A stretch of DNA of 64,000 nucleotides from JAJEFO01 sp009843725 (GCA_965243215.1 CBDEUJ010000004.1:124001-188000); one strand, 5' to 3'. Shown: positions 53,636-63,469, numbered from the stretch's first letter. Numbers and translations are program-made. The notes: a model not told the origin generated them from the sequence alone.

Positions 53636-54236
53636 CGTTGGTCGGTGATGCAAGTGTATCCAAAGCCAACGGCAGCCCGGCGTTCGGCTTTCCGCGAAGC
53701 GCGCAGATCGAAGCCGAGGCAACCGGTGGCCAACATCATTCGGATCAGGCTTCGGGGAATAAGGACGGACGATATGGATTGACGGCTTGCCTGAGAGCCT
53801 TGCGTCATGACGATGTGCTCATTGTCTGGCAACTCAGCCGCCTGGGTCGCAGCTTGCGCCACCTCGTCAGAACCGCCCCTGGACATTGCACGCGCTGCGC
53901 CAGCCTGACGGTGCTCAAAGGCCGGAATGCACAGATCGACACAGCGACATCGGCGGGCCGGCCGTCATTTGACTTCTTTGCCGCTCTCTCTCTGAATTTG
54001 AAAGCGAGTTGATCCGTGAACCCACTATGGCTGGCCTCAAGGCCGCCAGCGCTCGTGGCAGAAAGGGTCGCTGCAGATTTGCGCGCTCCTAAGTCCAGGT
54101 TCGTATGGCTCGAACTGCAATGGTCAATCGCGACACGACCGTTTCCGAGCTTTGCAAAGAACTGTGTGCAACGCCGGTCACCCTCTTCCGACAGGTCGAT
54201 TCAAACGGAAAGTTACGGAACTACGGGAAACGTGTG
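53636..54236 (+). pseudogene. Tn3-type resolvase (TnpR, serine recombinase) relic
   Basis: Scattered frames match a serine resolvase: LVGDASVSKA (start, with Ser kept but the usual YARVS altered), GRYGLTACLRALRHDDVLIV then WQLSRLGRSLRHLV, ATSAGRPSFDFFAAL, LIREPTMAGLKAASARGRKG, and the C-terminal HTH MARTAMVNRDTTVSELCKEL. The pieces lie in different frames with gaps, so it is not functional. Opposite orientation to the transposase relic fits the divergent tnpA/tnpR layout of some Tn3 elements. Confidence 0.72.
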
Positions 54237-54437
54237 CTGGCGGCATTGGGCATCTTTCTGCACTGGGCCGGAGCGGACCCGAGCTTCGGTCAGCGGCATG
54301 CGTTTGCCGCCCGGAAAGTGCTCAATGGGCTTCAAGACATCGTGCCAGGAAACAAGTCTTCCATTGCACACCATCAATGGCGTCTGATATGGTGGAGGCA
54401 ACGAGATGTGGTCTATCGGTGAAGAGCAGGCAACCCC

Positions 54438-57179
54438 TTGAGCGACACTCCCGAATCTTCAGGTGACGCGGTAGATCTCCCGCCTATGCCGCCGCGCTAC
54501 CACGGCCCGACGGTCACGATCGAGGACGAGATGCGAACCTCGTATCTCGATTACTCGATGAGCGTGATCGTCTCCCGTGCCATTCCCGACCTTCGGGATG
54601 GCTTGAAACCCGTCCATCGCCGAATTCTCTATGCAATGCACGAGACCGGGAACACGCATGACAAGCCATATCGCAAGTCAGCACGGCCGGTCGGCGACAC
54701 CATGGGCAAGTACCACCCCCATGGCGACGGCGCCATCTACGACGCGCTCGTGCGAATGGCGCAGCCATTCTCCATGTCGCTCCCGCTGCTTGACGGCCAG
54801 GGGAACTTTGGTTCGATGGACGGCGACAACCCGGCCGCCATGCGGTACACCGAAGTCCGCATGGACCGGCCGGCCTCTGCCCTGCTTGCAGACATCGAGA
54901 AGGAAACCGTTGATTTTACGGACAATTACGATGGGAAGGACCAGGAGCCAACGGTCCTCCCCGTGCGCTTTCCGAACATGCTCGTCAACGGCGCGGGCGG
55001 GATCGCCGTCGGGATGGCGACCAACATTCCTCCGCACAATCTGGGCGAGGTCGTTGATGCCACGCTGGCGCTCATCGATGATCCTGACCTTTCTTCAGAA
55101 CGCCTGATCGAAATCGTTCCGGGGCCGGACTTCCCGACGGGCGGCCTGATCCTGGGCCGTTCCGGATCTCGCAAGGCGTACCTGGAAGGTCGCGGAAGCG
55201 TCATTACCCGGGCCAGGACCCGCATCGAGGAGGTGCGCAAGGATCGTTTCGCGATAATCGTCGACGAAGTCCCCTATCAGGTCAACAAGGCGGCAATGAT
55301 CGAGAAAATCGCGGATCTCGTGCGCGAAAAGAGAATCGAGGGCATTTCTTCGGTTGCAGACGAAAGTGACCGCATCGGCGTGCGTGTGGTCATTGAACTC
55401 AAGCGCGACGCGACCGCCGAAGTCGTGTTGAACCAATTGTACCGATTCACGCCCATGCAGACCTCGTTCGGCTGCAACATGCTGGCCTTGAACCACGGGC
55501 GCCCCGAGCAACTGACCCTCCGGGACTTTCTCTCTTGTTTCATGGAGTTCCGGGAAGAAGTTGTGGCGCGCCGCACAGCCTTCGACTTGCGCAAGGCGCG
55601 TGAGCGCAGCCACATTCTTTGCGGCCTTGCAGTGGCCGTGTCCAACGTGGACGAAGTGGTTGCGACGATCCGGGCCTCGGCGGACGCGGTGGAAGCGCGT
55701 GCAAGGCTGATGGAGCGGCGCTGGCCTGCCAAGGACATTGCAGAGTACATTCGCCTGATTGACGACCCCAACAACATGATCAACGAGGACGGCACGTACA
55801 ACCTTTCAGAAATCCAGGCCCGTGCCATTCTGGACTTGCGGCTGAACCGCCTCACGCAGATCGGTGTCAGGGAGGTCACGGACGAACTTGAAGAACTGGC
55901 CGCAAACATCAAGGATTTCTTGGATATCCTTTCCTCTCGCGACCGCATCATGGCAATCATCTCGGAGGAGCTTCGTAACGTCCGGGAACGGTTCGCCGTG
56001 CCCCGCCGCAGCGAAATCATCGATTGGGATGGCGATCTAGAGGATGAAGACCTGATCGAGCGGGAGGACATGGTCGTCACCGTCACCGCGGAAGGGTACA
56101 TCAAGCGTACCGCCCTGGCGGAATTTCGGTCCCAGAAACGCGGCGGCAAGGGCCTGTCGGGCGGCTCGCTCAAGGACGATGATGTTGTCACCACACTGTT
56201 CGTGGCCAACACGCATGCCCAACTCCTGTTCTTCACGACGGACGGGATGGTGTACAAGCTCAAGACATGGCGATTGCCGCAGGGCGGGCGCACATCGCGC
56301 GGCAAGGCCATCGTCAACATACTGCCGATTCCGTCGGGCGTGTCCATCGCAGCGATAATGCCGACCGACCGTGATGAGGAGGAATGGGGCCAGTTGCAGA
56401 TTTTCTTCGCGACTTCGGACGGCGACGTGCGTCGCAACGCACTCAGCGACTTCACGAACGTCAAGGCAAATGGCAAGATCGCGATGAAGCTGCCAGATGA
56501 AGTATCTCTCGTAAACGCGAGAATATGCACGAAAAACGATGACGTGATGCTTGTAACGGCACGCGGGCGCGCCATTCGCTTCCCGACAACCGCCGTACGC
56601 GTGTTCAAGGGCCGTGGCTCGACCGGTGTTCGCGGCATCAAGCTGGCTGACCGTGACCATGTCGTGTCCATGGCTGTAATCCGACATTTCGAGGCCGACC
56701 CGGCCGAGCGAAGCGCCTACCTCAAGCAGAGGCGCTTGGTGGCTGGCACGCCGGAAGACGAGGCGGATGCAGATGACGACGCTCCTGCAGATGGTCAGCT
56801 TTCCCCCGAGCGCTACGCGGAAATGTCCGCAGCCGAAGACCTGATCCTCACGATCACGTCCGGCGGGACGGGCAAACTGTCTTCCAGTCACGGCTATCCC
56901 GTTCGCCAGCGTGGCGGCCAAGGTGTCCTCGCAATGGACAAGGCCCTGCGTGACGGCCCGCTGGTCGCGTCCTTCCCCGTGGACATGTCCGACCAGATCA
57001 TGCTTGCTACGTCGACGGGCCAGTCAATCCGCGTTCCGATCGAGGACATTTCCTTCCGATCCCGCACGGCTGGCGGCGTAAAGGTCCTAAATGCATCCGA
57101 AGGCGAGAAAGTCGTTTCGGTTGCTCGAATTGCGGATCAGGGTGAAGCGGAAAGCGACGAACCAGTTCCCGGCAGCTGA
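54438..57179 (+). CDS. gyrA: DNA gyrase subunit A
   Basis: This 913-residue protein is GyrA: N-terminal VTIEDEMRTSYLDYSMSVIV, the breakage-reunion domain with the catalytic Tyr in AAMRYTEVRM, and the C-terminal DNA-wrapping beta-pinwheel with a GyrA box (QRRGGKG-like SQKRGGKGLSG). In the quinolone-determining region it reads HPHGDGAIYD: Gly98 stands at the position of E. coli Ser83. The start is a TTG at 54438, giving the N-terminus expected for Rhodobacterales; an ATG at 54486 would shorten it by 16 residues. Confidence 0.95.
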   Translation: MSDTPESSGDAVDLPPMPPRYHGPTVTIEDEMRTSYLDYSMSVIVSRAIPDLRDGLKPVHRRILYAMHETGNTHDKPYRKSARPVGDTMGKYHPHGDGAIYDALVRMAQPFSMSLPLLDGQGNFGSMDGDNPAAMRYTEVRMDRPASALLADIEKETVDFTDNYDGKDQEPTVLPVRFPNMLVNGAGGIAVGMATNIPPHNLGEVVDATLALIDDPDLSSERLIEIVPGPDFPTGGLILGRSGSRKAYLEGRGSVITRARTRIEEVRKDRFAIIVDEVPYQVNKAAMIEKIADLVREKRIEGISSVADESDRIGVRVVIELKRDATAEVVLNQLYRFTPMQTSFGCNMLALNHGRPEQLTLRDFLSCFMEFREEVVARRTAFDLRKARERSHILCGLAVAVSNVDEVVATIRASADAVEARARLMERRWPAKDIAEYIRLIDDPNNMINEDGTYNLSEIQARAILDLRLNRLTQIGVREVTDELEELAANIKDFLDILSSRDRIMAIISEELRNVRERFAVPRRSEIIDWDGDLEDEDLIEREDMVVTVTAEGYIKRTALAEFRSQKRGGKGLSGGSLKDDDVVTTLFVANTHAQLLFFTTDGMVYKLKTWRLPQGGRTSRGKAIVNILPIPSGVSIAAIMPTDRDEEEWGQLQIFFATSDGDVRRNALSDFTNVKANGKIAMKLPDEVSLVNARICTKNDDVMLVTARGRAIRFPTTAVRVFKGRGSTGVRGIKLADRDHVVSMAVIRHFEADPAERSAYLKQRRLVAGTPEDEADADDDAPADGQLSPERYAEMSAAEDLILTITSGGTGKLSSSHGYPVRQRGGQGVLAMDKALRDGPLVASFPVDMSDQIMLATSTGQSIRVPIEDISFRSRTAGGVKVLNASEGEKVVSVARIADQGEAESDEPVPGS

Positions 57180-57364
57180 GCGTTTTCCGAAACACTGACC
57201 CTGACCCGTCCTCGCTGGCAGCCGCGACCATCCCGCACATTTGGCGCCCAGGGTTGACGGAATGTCTGGCACAACCTGCCGCTTGCCACGACATGCCGGA
57301 TCATGTGCCGAGTGAAAGGGACGCCGCTCTTTCAAATCCGTGCCGCGGGCACTACATCGCGGGC

Positions 57365-58720
57365 ATGTCGGACCTTCTTCATATTGTTGGCGGTGGCCTT
57401 GCAGGCTCCGAAGCTGCATGGCAGGCCGCCCAGCGGGGCGTCCAGGTTGTCTTGCACGAGATGCGGCCAGAGTGCGGAACTTTCGCCCACAAGACCGAAA
57501 AGCTCGCAGAGCTGGTTTGCTCGAACTCGTTTCGGTCCGACGACGATGAGCACAATGCCGTAGGTCTTCTGCACTGGGAAATGCGTCAAGCCGGCGGCAT
57601 TGTCATCGAGGCAGGTGACCGTCACCGCCTCCCCGCAGGCGGCGCGCTCGCGGTTGACCGCGAAGCGTTTGCGGACGCCGTGACCTCGAAGCTGCTGTCG
57701 CACTCGAATATCACTCTCGAAACGGGGGAGATCACCGACCTGCCCGAAGGCGGCCAATGGATCTTCGCGACGGGGCCGTTGACGTCAAGCGCTCTTGGCG
57801 AGGCGCTTAAGGCTGAAAGCGGCGAAGAGAGCCTGGCATTCTTTGATGCCATTGCTCCGATCGTCTACGCGGACAGCGTCGACATGTCCGTTGCATGGGC
57901 GCAATCGCGCTACGACAAGGGCGAGACGGAGGACGAGCGAAGGGCTTACATCAATTGTCCAATGACACGAAACGAGTACGAAGCCTTCGTGGATGCCCTG
58001 CTTCAAGCCGACAAGACGGAATTTCATGTCGGGGAAACGGCGCGATACTTTGACGGCTGCCTGCCGATCGAAGTAATGGCCGAGCGCGGTCGCGAGACCC
58101 TGCGTCATGGACCAATGAAGCCGGTCGGTCTGACGAACGCACATGCACCGGACCAGAAGCCCTACGCCGTCGTTCAACTCAGACGCGACAACATGCTTGG
58201 CACGCTGTTCAACATCGTAGGGTTCCAAACGAAGATGAAGCACGGAGCGCAAATAGATGTTTTCAGAATGATTCCTGGATTGCATGACGCTAGATTTGCT
58301 CGTCTTGGCGGCATTCACAGGAACACGTTCATCAACTCTCCCCGACTGCTCGACGAGCAGTTGCGTCTTCGCTCCAAGCCCCATATCCGGTTCGCGGGTC
58401 AAATTACCGGCGTCGAGGGTTACGTGGAATCCGCCGCAATGGGCTTGCTGGCAGGTCGCATGGCGGCAGCAACGATGACAGGGCGGTCCCTTCCGCCCGT
58501 TCCGCCCACCACGGCCATCGGTGCACTCGTCAGTCATGTCACCGGCGGCGCCGATGCCCGAACCTTTCAGCCGATGAACGTCAATTTCGGCCTTTTCCCG
58601 CCCATTGATGCCCGAGGTGGCCGACGCGGACGCCGCGACCGATACAAGGCATACACCGACCGCGCCAAACGGGATTGGGCTTCCTGGCTGGAGGCGCCCT
58701 GCCCTGAGGTCGCCGCGTAG
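57365..58720 (+). CDS. trmFO: tRNA (uracil-5-)-methyltransferase TrmFO
   Basis: This 451-residue flavoprotein uses methylenetetrahydrofolate to make 5-methyluridine 54 in tRNA. It has the FAD-binding start HIVGGGLAGSEAAWQAAQRG, the family motif LAELVCSNSFRSDD with the catalytic-type Cys, a second Cys in AYINCPMTRNEYEAF, and the C-terminal FAD site SAAMGLLAGRMAA. The ATG at 57365 fits the family start exactly; the open frame begins earlier. It follows gyrA by about 185 bases. Confidence 0.94.
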   Translation: MSDLLHIVGGGLAGSEAAWQAAQRGVQVVLHEMRPECGTFAHKTEKLAELVCSNSFRSDDDEHNAVGLLHWEMRQAGGIVIEAGDRHRLPAGGALAVDREAFADAVTSKLLSHSNITLETGEITDLPEGGQWIFATGPLTSSALGEALKAESGEESLAFFDAIAPIVYADSVDMSVAWAQSRYDKGETEDERRAYINCPMTRNEYEAFVDALLQADKTEFHVGETARYFDGCLPIEVMAERGRETLRHGPMKPVGLTNAHAPDQKPYAVVQLRRDNMLGTLFNIVGFQTKMKHGAQIDVFRMIPGLHDARFARLGGIHRNTFINSPRLLDEQLRLRSKPHIRFAGQITGVEGYVESAAMGLLAGRMAAATMTGRSLPPVPPTTAIGALVSHVTGGADARTFQPMNVNFGLFPPIDARGGRRGRRDRYKAYTDRAKRDWASWLEAPCPEVAA

Positions 58721-59554
58721 GTGCACTTGCCAGCGGCAACCGCCTGGCTTGGCTGCCCGGCACGGGCATCTACGGTCTGCTTGCGTCGATGCATCAAGAC
58801 ATGGGGTGAGAGCAACGAGAGACGCTCATCTGCGCCTTCGCGTCAATCCACGAGGCTGGTACAACAAGCTTTTTTGTCCATTGGGCAATGAATTCGACTC
58901 GATTCCACATACCAGCGGCGCGTATGTGTCCGGAGCATCGGATGGCACCATCCTGAAATGTCCCTTGGGCAGTTCGCGAGTGTTTCCCGTCGGCAAAGCT
59001 GACGATCCGTGTTCGGGCCTACCGACACACAGGCAGCACGCCTGCGGCGCGAGAACGGATCACGATGAACTCTTTTGGTGGCCGCGATACCGATATTGTG
59101 GAGCGTTTTGAATGGACTGCGCCCATTGATGGCTAGCAGAGACGCACTGCGAGGCCTGCATTCGGATCTCGATTCCTCGATCCCTGATGTCGTGCCCAAA
59201 CTTGATATATATGCATCCCGCGAGTTCCCGGCGCAGCCAAGCCTTTGGGTCAGTGACGTCTTCGCTCTCATGCCTACTTCTCGTTCGGCGCCAAGGCCTC
59301 TACCAGGATCTTCCGCCTGGAATCCTCGGCGCGTCGCCGCGTTGCCTCCCTCGCTGCAGCGTTCTCCTGCGTCTCACAGCACGGCTCTGCCGCCGCCTTG
59401 AGTTTGGGGAGTCTCTCGGCATCGCTCCTGCGCACCTTCCATTTCGTCATGTTGTCACGCTTCATGGCCGCACGCCGGGATGACACCTGCTTAATGCCCG
59501 CCGCCGGGCATAAGCGGGTTGGATTCCCTTGCCAGCCTCATGTAGCCTGACCAA
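58721..59554. other. 0.83-kb gap between trmFO and the methyltransferase gene
   Basis: No frame has recognisable motifs. On the minus strand 59274-59450 encodes a charged 58-residue stretch (MTKWKVRRSDAERLPKLKAA ending KILVEALAPNEK) that could be a tiny gene but lacks a ribosome site. A stem-loop TGCCCG/CGGGCA (about 59495-59510) precedes the next gene. Confidence 0.4.
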
Positions 59555-60169
59555 ATGAGCATACGTCCTGAACATGATCTCTGGACGCCACACACTGTCG
59601 ATGAAACTCAGGACATCTACCGCAGATGGGCCAAGGAGTACGACAGGGACGTCCTGAACTGGGGCTATGCCACCCCGACAAGGGTCGCGCGTGCCATTCG
59701 CGCCGCCGGCGCGGACGTCAACCAGCCGGTTCTTGACTTCGGGTGCGGCACCGGATTGTCGGGACAGGCCTTGGCGACGGAAGGCTTCAACCTGATCGAC
59801 GGCACGGATATCTCGCCCGAGATGCTCGCCAAGGCCAAGAAGCGGAATCTTTATCGGTCAATCTGGCTCGGCGACCCCGGGAAATGCGACGAAGTCCAGC
59901 CCGGTGACTACGCGGGAATCGTGGCGACCGGTGTGGTCAGCATGGGCGCTGCACCGCCGGAAACGCTTGCTCTCCTGGTTTCGTTGCTGGCTCCGGGAAA
60001 CCTGCTCGCATTTTCATACAATGACGCGACTCTTGCAGACAGCGGCTACATGGATGCCCTGGAATCGGCCTGCAAGACCGATGGCATGGCTCTCGTGTTC
60101 GAGGAGCACGGTCCGCACCTGCCAGAGAAGAAGGTCGAGTCCACGGTCTACGTTCTGCAACGGACGTGA
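59555..60169 (+). CDS. class I SAM-dependent methyltransferase
   Basis: This 204-residue protein has SAM motif I VLDFGCGTGLSGQAL (about 69-83), an acidic residue in GTDISPEMLAKA that binds the ribose, and a YDATLADSGY-like post-motif region. It belongs to the small-molecule methyltransferases with an N-terminal IYRRWAKEYDRDV helix. The acceptor is unknown. Its stop overlaps the GTG start of gluQ by 4 bases. Confidence 0.83.
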   Translation: MSIRPEHDLWTPHTVDETQDIYRRWAKEYDRDVLNWGYATPTRVARAIRAAGADVNQPVLDFGCGTGLSGQALATEGFNLIDGTDISPEMLAKAKKRNLYRSIWLGDPGKCDEVQPGDYAGIVATGVVSMGAAPPETLALLVSLLAPGNLLAFSYNDATLADSGYMDALESACKTDGMALVFEEHGPHLPEKKVESTVYVLQRT

Positions 60170-61065
60170 AAACGCGATTTGCACCTTCACCGACCGGGCC
60201 CTTGCACCTCGGCCACGCCTACTCCGCCCTGCGGGCACATGAACTTGCCGAGGACATGGGCGGAAAGTTCATCCTGCGCATTGAAGACATTGATCAGGGA
60301 CGTTCCCGCAAGGAATGGGAAGCCCTGATCCATGAAGACCTGCGCTGGCTTGGCCTGTCGTGGGAAGCCCCCGTGCTCCGCCAGTCCGGACGGCGGGACG
60401 CGTATCGCGCCGCCCTCGACAGTCTTTGGCAAAGGGGCCTGCTGTATGTCTGCACCTGCAACCGACGTGACGTTCTTTCTGCCGCTTCTGCTCCAAATGA
60501 AGGCGAGCCGCTCGTCGGGCCAGACGGCATCGTGTATCCAGGCACCTGCCGTTCGAAGCCGAGGACGCACACGGCCATGCCCGACGGCGTTGCGCTGCGC
60601 CTCAACATGTCTTCGGCACTGAAGCAGTTCGGGATGAAGCGGTCGGGACTCTGGAAAGCGGCACCCGAAAGCGGCACGTTCCGTGCATTTCTGGAAACGG
60701 GACGTGGTCCGAATGGCGAGACCGGGATCATTCACGCGTCACACGAACACCTCGTGGACAACATCGGAGACGTGGTCCTTGCAAGGCGGGGCTTTGGCAC
60801 GTCCTATCACTTGTCCGTCGTGGTCGATGACGCGTTCCAAAACATCACTCACGTAGTGCGCGGCGAGGATCTCTTTGACGCAACGTTGATCCATGTTCTG
60901 CTCCAGCACCTTCTCGGCCTGGAAACGCCAACCTACATGCATCACGGACTGCTGCGTGACGAGGTCGGAAACCGGTTGGCGAAGCGTCACGATTCAATGG
61001 CGATCTCCTCCTACCGGGAGGCAGGAACCACACCTGCCGACATTCGCAGTCTTGTTGGTCTCTGA
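60166..61065 (+). CDS. gluQ: glutamyl-Q tRNA(Asp) synthetase
   Basis: This 299-residue enzyme is the short GluRS paralogue that attaches glutamate to queuosine-34 of tRNA-Asp. It has the start TRFAPSPTGPLHLGHAYSAL with the HIGH-type site, Cys residues of the zinc site (YVCTCNRRD; YPGTCR), and a KMSKS-like RLAKRHDSMAI, and it lacks the anticodon-binding domain. The GTG at 60166 overlaps the upstream stop, so it is translated with the methyltransferase gene. Confidence 0.92.
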   Translation: MKTRFAPSPTGPLHLGHAYSALRAHELAEDMGGKFILRIEDIDQGRSRKEWEALIHEDLRWLGLSWEAPVLRQSGRRDAYRAALDSLWQRGLLYVCTCNRRDVLSAASAPNEGEPLVGPDGIVYPGTCRSKPRTHTAMPDGVALRLNMSSALKQFGMKRSGLWKAAPESGTFRAFLETGRGPNGETGIIHASHEHLVDNIGDVVLARRGFGTSYHLSVVVDDAFQNITHVVRGEDLFDATLIHVLLQHLLGLETPTYMHHGLLRDEVGNRLAKRHDSMAISSYREAGTTPADIRSLVGL

Positions 61066-61105
61066 AGGCTCTGGGGACTTGCGCGACCTGTTCGGCATCG
61101 GCCGA

Positions 61106-61474
61106 TCAGGCCGAAGTCACCTCGGGCGCCATCAGTTCGACTTCCTCGTCCTGACGGACAGCGGTGTAAAAGCAGCTTTTCCGTCCCGTGTGGCAAGCCG
61201 GCCCCTTCTGGCGAACAAGCAAAAGCAGGCAGTCGCGATCGCAGTCGACCCGGAAGTCGACCAGAGCCTGCGCATTGCCGGAGGTCTCACCCTTGACCCA
61301 ATACTCTTGACGCGACCGTGACCAGTACGTCACCCGGCCCGTCGCAAGGGTTTTGGCAACGGCTTCTGCATTCATCCAGGCCATCATCAGGATCTCTCCA
61401 GTCCGATCATCCTGAGCGACAGCAGGGATCAAGCCCTTCTCGTTGTATTCCAGGCTTGCAGGATCGAAGGTCAT
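61106..61474 (-). CDS. hisI: phosphoribosyl-AMP cyclohydrolase
   Basis: This 122-residue enzyme opens the purine ring in step three of histidine synthesis. It has the family core ILMMAWMNAEAVAKTLATGR, TYWSRSRQEYWVKGETSGN, and metal/zinc ligands in VDCDRDCLLLLV and PACHTGRKSCFY. There is no HisE domain. The ATG at 61474 follows AGGA by about 8 bases; the frame is open to 61540 without support. It converges with gluQ and is divergent from the scaffold gene. Confidence 0.93.
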   Translation of the reverse strand: MTFDPASLEYNEKGLIPAVAQDDRTGEILMMAWMNAEAVAKTLATGRVTYWSRSRQEYWVKGETSGNAQALVDFRVDCDRDCLLLLVRQKGPACHTGRKSCFYTAVRQDEEVELMAPEVTSA

Positions 61475-61539
61475 GCGCCAATCCTTTTGACAACTAGCTG
61501 CAGTTCCTAAATATGGCGCGAGACACGCAAAGGGAAGCA

Positions 61540-61989
61540 ATGGCGGACAGCGATCTCATAAAGCTCTATTCGGGCCGAATCCTTGAACTTGCTTCGGACA
61601 TTCCGCTGACCGAACGTCTGGATGCTCCTGACAGCACGGTGCGGAAGCGCTCGCCTCTTTGCGGTTCTACCGTCACCGTCGATGTCGCGCTGGAGGATGG
61701 CCGGATCTCGGCCTTTGGCCAGGACGTCAAGGCTTGCGCGCTAGGACAGGCCTCGGCCTCGATACTGGCACGCAACGTCATCGGGCTCACCCGAGAGGAC
61801 GTGGAGCAAGCTCGCGACCAGCTTCGCGCAATGCTCACGGCCGGAGGTGCGGTTCCCGATGCCCCGTTTCAGGAATTCAAGGTGCTTGCGCCTGCCGCCG
61901 AATTCCGAAACCGACATACATCAATCCTTCTTTCGCTCGATGCCACGGCAGACGCTGTGGCCAGAGCCGAGACCGCGGCCTGCGCATAG
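61540..61989 (+). CDS. iron-sulfur cluster assembly scaffold, IscU/NifU N-terminal-like
   Basis: This 149-residue protein resembles the IscU/NifU scaffold fold, with Cys in RKRSPLCGSTVTVDV (about 45), DVKACALGQASASILA (about 67) and near the C-terminus. The central Cys-Ala-Leu-Gly-Gln-Ala-Ser matches the family motif. Substitution around the first ligand suggests the SufU/NifU-like alphaproteobacterial subgroup often found beside hisI. The ATG at 61540 has AAGGGA upstream; an earlier ATG at 61513 is possible. Confidence 0.83.
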   Translation: MADSDLIKLYSGRILELASDIPLTERLDAPDSTVRKRSPLCGSTVTVDVALEDGRISAFGQDVKACALGQASASILARNVIGLTREDVEQARDQLRAMLTAGGAVPDAPFQEFKVLAPAAEFRNRHTSILLSLDATADAVARAETAACA

Positions 61990-62249
61990 CGTCTCGCCAT
62001 CGCTGAAATGATGGTCGCATTGAACTTCGGCCGCAACCCTGCGGTGCAAGTGGAAATCGGGCAGCGCGCAAGACGGCAAGGTGACGGCCCGAACCGCGCC
62101 CGAATGTAAGGGCCGCCCCGCCCTCGTCACCGGTACCAGCGTCGGCGGACGGAACCATCCATACCTGCGGTGGACGGTTGCATGCCGACGCGGGGCAAGC
62201 AGCAGCACTTGATCAGGAAGATTTGGTGCGGATGCACTTCCAAAAGCGA
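61990..62249. other. intergenic stretch before the pst operon
   Basis: No gene is supported. The pst promoter begins at its right end with the Pho-box-like site at 62250. Confidence 0.4.
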
Positions 62250-62278
62250 TTGTCACAAAAGTATTACCAATCCGTCAT
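62250..62278 (+). promoter_or_regulatory. Pho-box-like site upstream of pstS
   Basis: TTGTCAC-AAAA-GTATTAC-CAAT-CCGTCAT has three 7-bp units on an 11-bp period, close to the classical CTGTCAT repeat bound by PhoB. It lies about 80-105 bases upstream of the pstS ATG and shares its layout with the site at 44275. Confidence 0.7.
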
Positions 62279-62355
62279 ACAAGGTGCGCGAAACGTCTTC
62301 AGCCTCCGCGCAAGGCCGCAAGGGGCGGTCTAAGCAGCATTCTCAGGAGAAACTC

Positions 62356-63393
62356 ATGAAGACCATCAATCTGACCGCCTCTGTGCTGGCGATCACAGCC
62401 GTTGCCGCGACGGCTGCCTCTGCGCGTGACGCGATTCGCATCGTCGGGTCGTCAACCGTTTTCCCGTATACTCAGGCAGTGGCTGAGCAGTTCGCCAACA
62501 ACACCGGAGCACCTTCGCCCATCGTTGAATCGACCGGCACCGGCGGCGGCATGAAAATTTTCTGTGAAGGCATTGGCGAGAACACCGCCGACATAACGGG
62601 CGCGTCCCGGGCGATGAAGGCGTCCGAATACGAACTGTGCCAGTCGAACGGCGTGACCGACATTACCGAAGCTCTGATTGGCTTCGACGGCCTCTCCATC
62701 GCCATCTCGCGTACAAACGACTTTGCCTGGGACCTGAAGCTCAGCGAAGTCTATCAGGCTCTTGCCGCCCAGGTACCTGTCGACGGCAAATGGGTCGACA
62801 ACCCCTACACGACCTGGGATCAGGTCAACCCGGGCCTGCCAGCCGTCGAGATCCTCGCTTACGGTCCGCCGCCGACCTCAGGCACCCGTGATGCATTCGT
62901 TGAACTTGCGATGCACGCGGGCTGCGAAGAGCTCGGGTACGTCAAGAACGGCGGCTTCGATGGCGATTGGGTCGAAGAGAATTGCTCACGCATGCGCACA
63001 GACGGACCTTTCGTGGAAGCGGGCGAGAACGACAACCTGATCGTGCAGCGCCTTGAAGCCGACCCGAATGCTGTGGGAATCTTCGGATACTCGTTCCTGT
63101 TCGAGAATCTCGACAGGCTGAAAGCGGTGTCGATCGAAGGCGTGGAGCCGAACTCCAGCACGATCGCCGACAAGTCCTATCCGGTATCGCGCCCGCTCTT
63201 CTTCTACGTCAAGAACGCGCACCGTGGCGTCATTCCCAACCTCAACGAGTTCCTAGAAGAGTACATGTCGAACGACGCGCTCGAGCAGGGAGGCTATCTC
63301 TCCGAACGCGGGCTGGTGTCGCTGGCTGACGATCTCCTGATGAAGCTGCAGGACGCGGTTCTGAACGGGACGAACATGGAGCCCAAGTCGTAA
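62356..63393 (+). CDS. pstS: phosphate-binding periplasmic protein PstS
   Basis: This 345-residue protein has a signal peptide (MKTINLTASVLAITAVAATAASA) and the PstS fold. Phosphate contacts are recognisable in RIVGSSTVFPYTQAVAEQFA and ESTGTGGGMKIFCEG, and in PPPTSGTRDAFVEL. It captures phosphate for the Pst importer. The ATG at 62356 has AGGAGA 8 bases upstream. It is the first gene of a pst operon, under a Pho-box-like site. Confidence 0.93.
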   Translation: MKTINLTASVLAITAVAATAASARDAIRIVGSSTVFPYTQAVAEQFANNTGAPSPIVESTGTGGGMKIFCEGIGENTADITGASRAMKASEYELCQSNGVTDITEALIGFDGLSIAISRTNDFAWDLKLSEVYQALAAQVPVDGKWVDNPYTTWDQVNPGLPAVEILAYGPPPTSGTRDAFVELAMHAGCEELGYVKNGGFDGDWVEENCSRMRTDGPFVEAGENDNLIVQRLEADPNAVGIFGYSFLFENLDRLKAVSIEGVEPNSSTIADKSYPVSRPLFFYVKNAHRGVIPNLNEFLEEYMSNDALEQGGYLSERGLVSLADDLLMKLQDAVLNGTNMEPKS

Positions 63394-63416
63394 GGCTCAG
63401 GCTCACGGGAAATCAG

Positions 63417-63451
63417 GGGCTGTCCGACAGTAGCGTCGGGCAGCCCGCCTT
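63417..63451 (+). terminator. Rho-independent-type terminator after pstS
   Basis: GGGCTGTCCGAC (63417-63428) pairs with GTCGGGCAGCCC (63435-63446), with one mismatch, over a 6-base loop, followed by GCCTTTTT. It probably lowers transcription from pstS into pstC. Confidence 0.8.
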
Positions 63452-63469
63452 TTTGAGCCTGAGGGGCAG

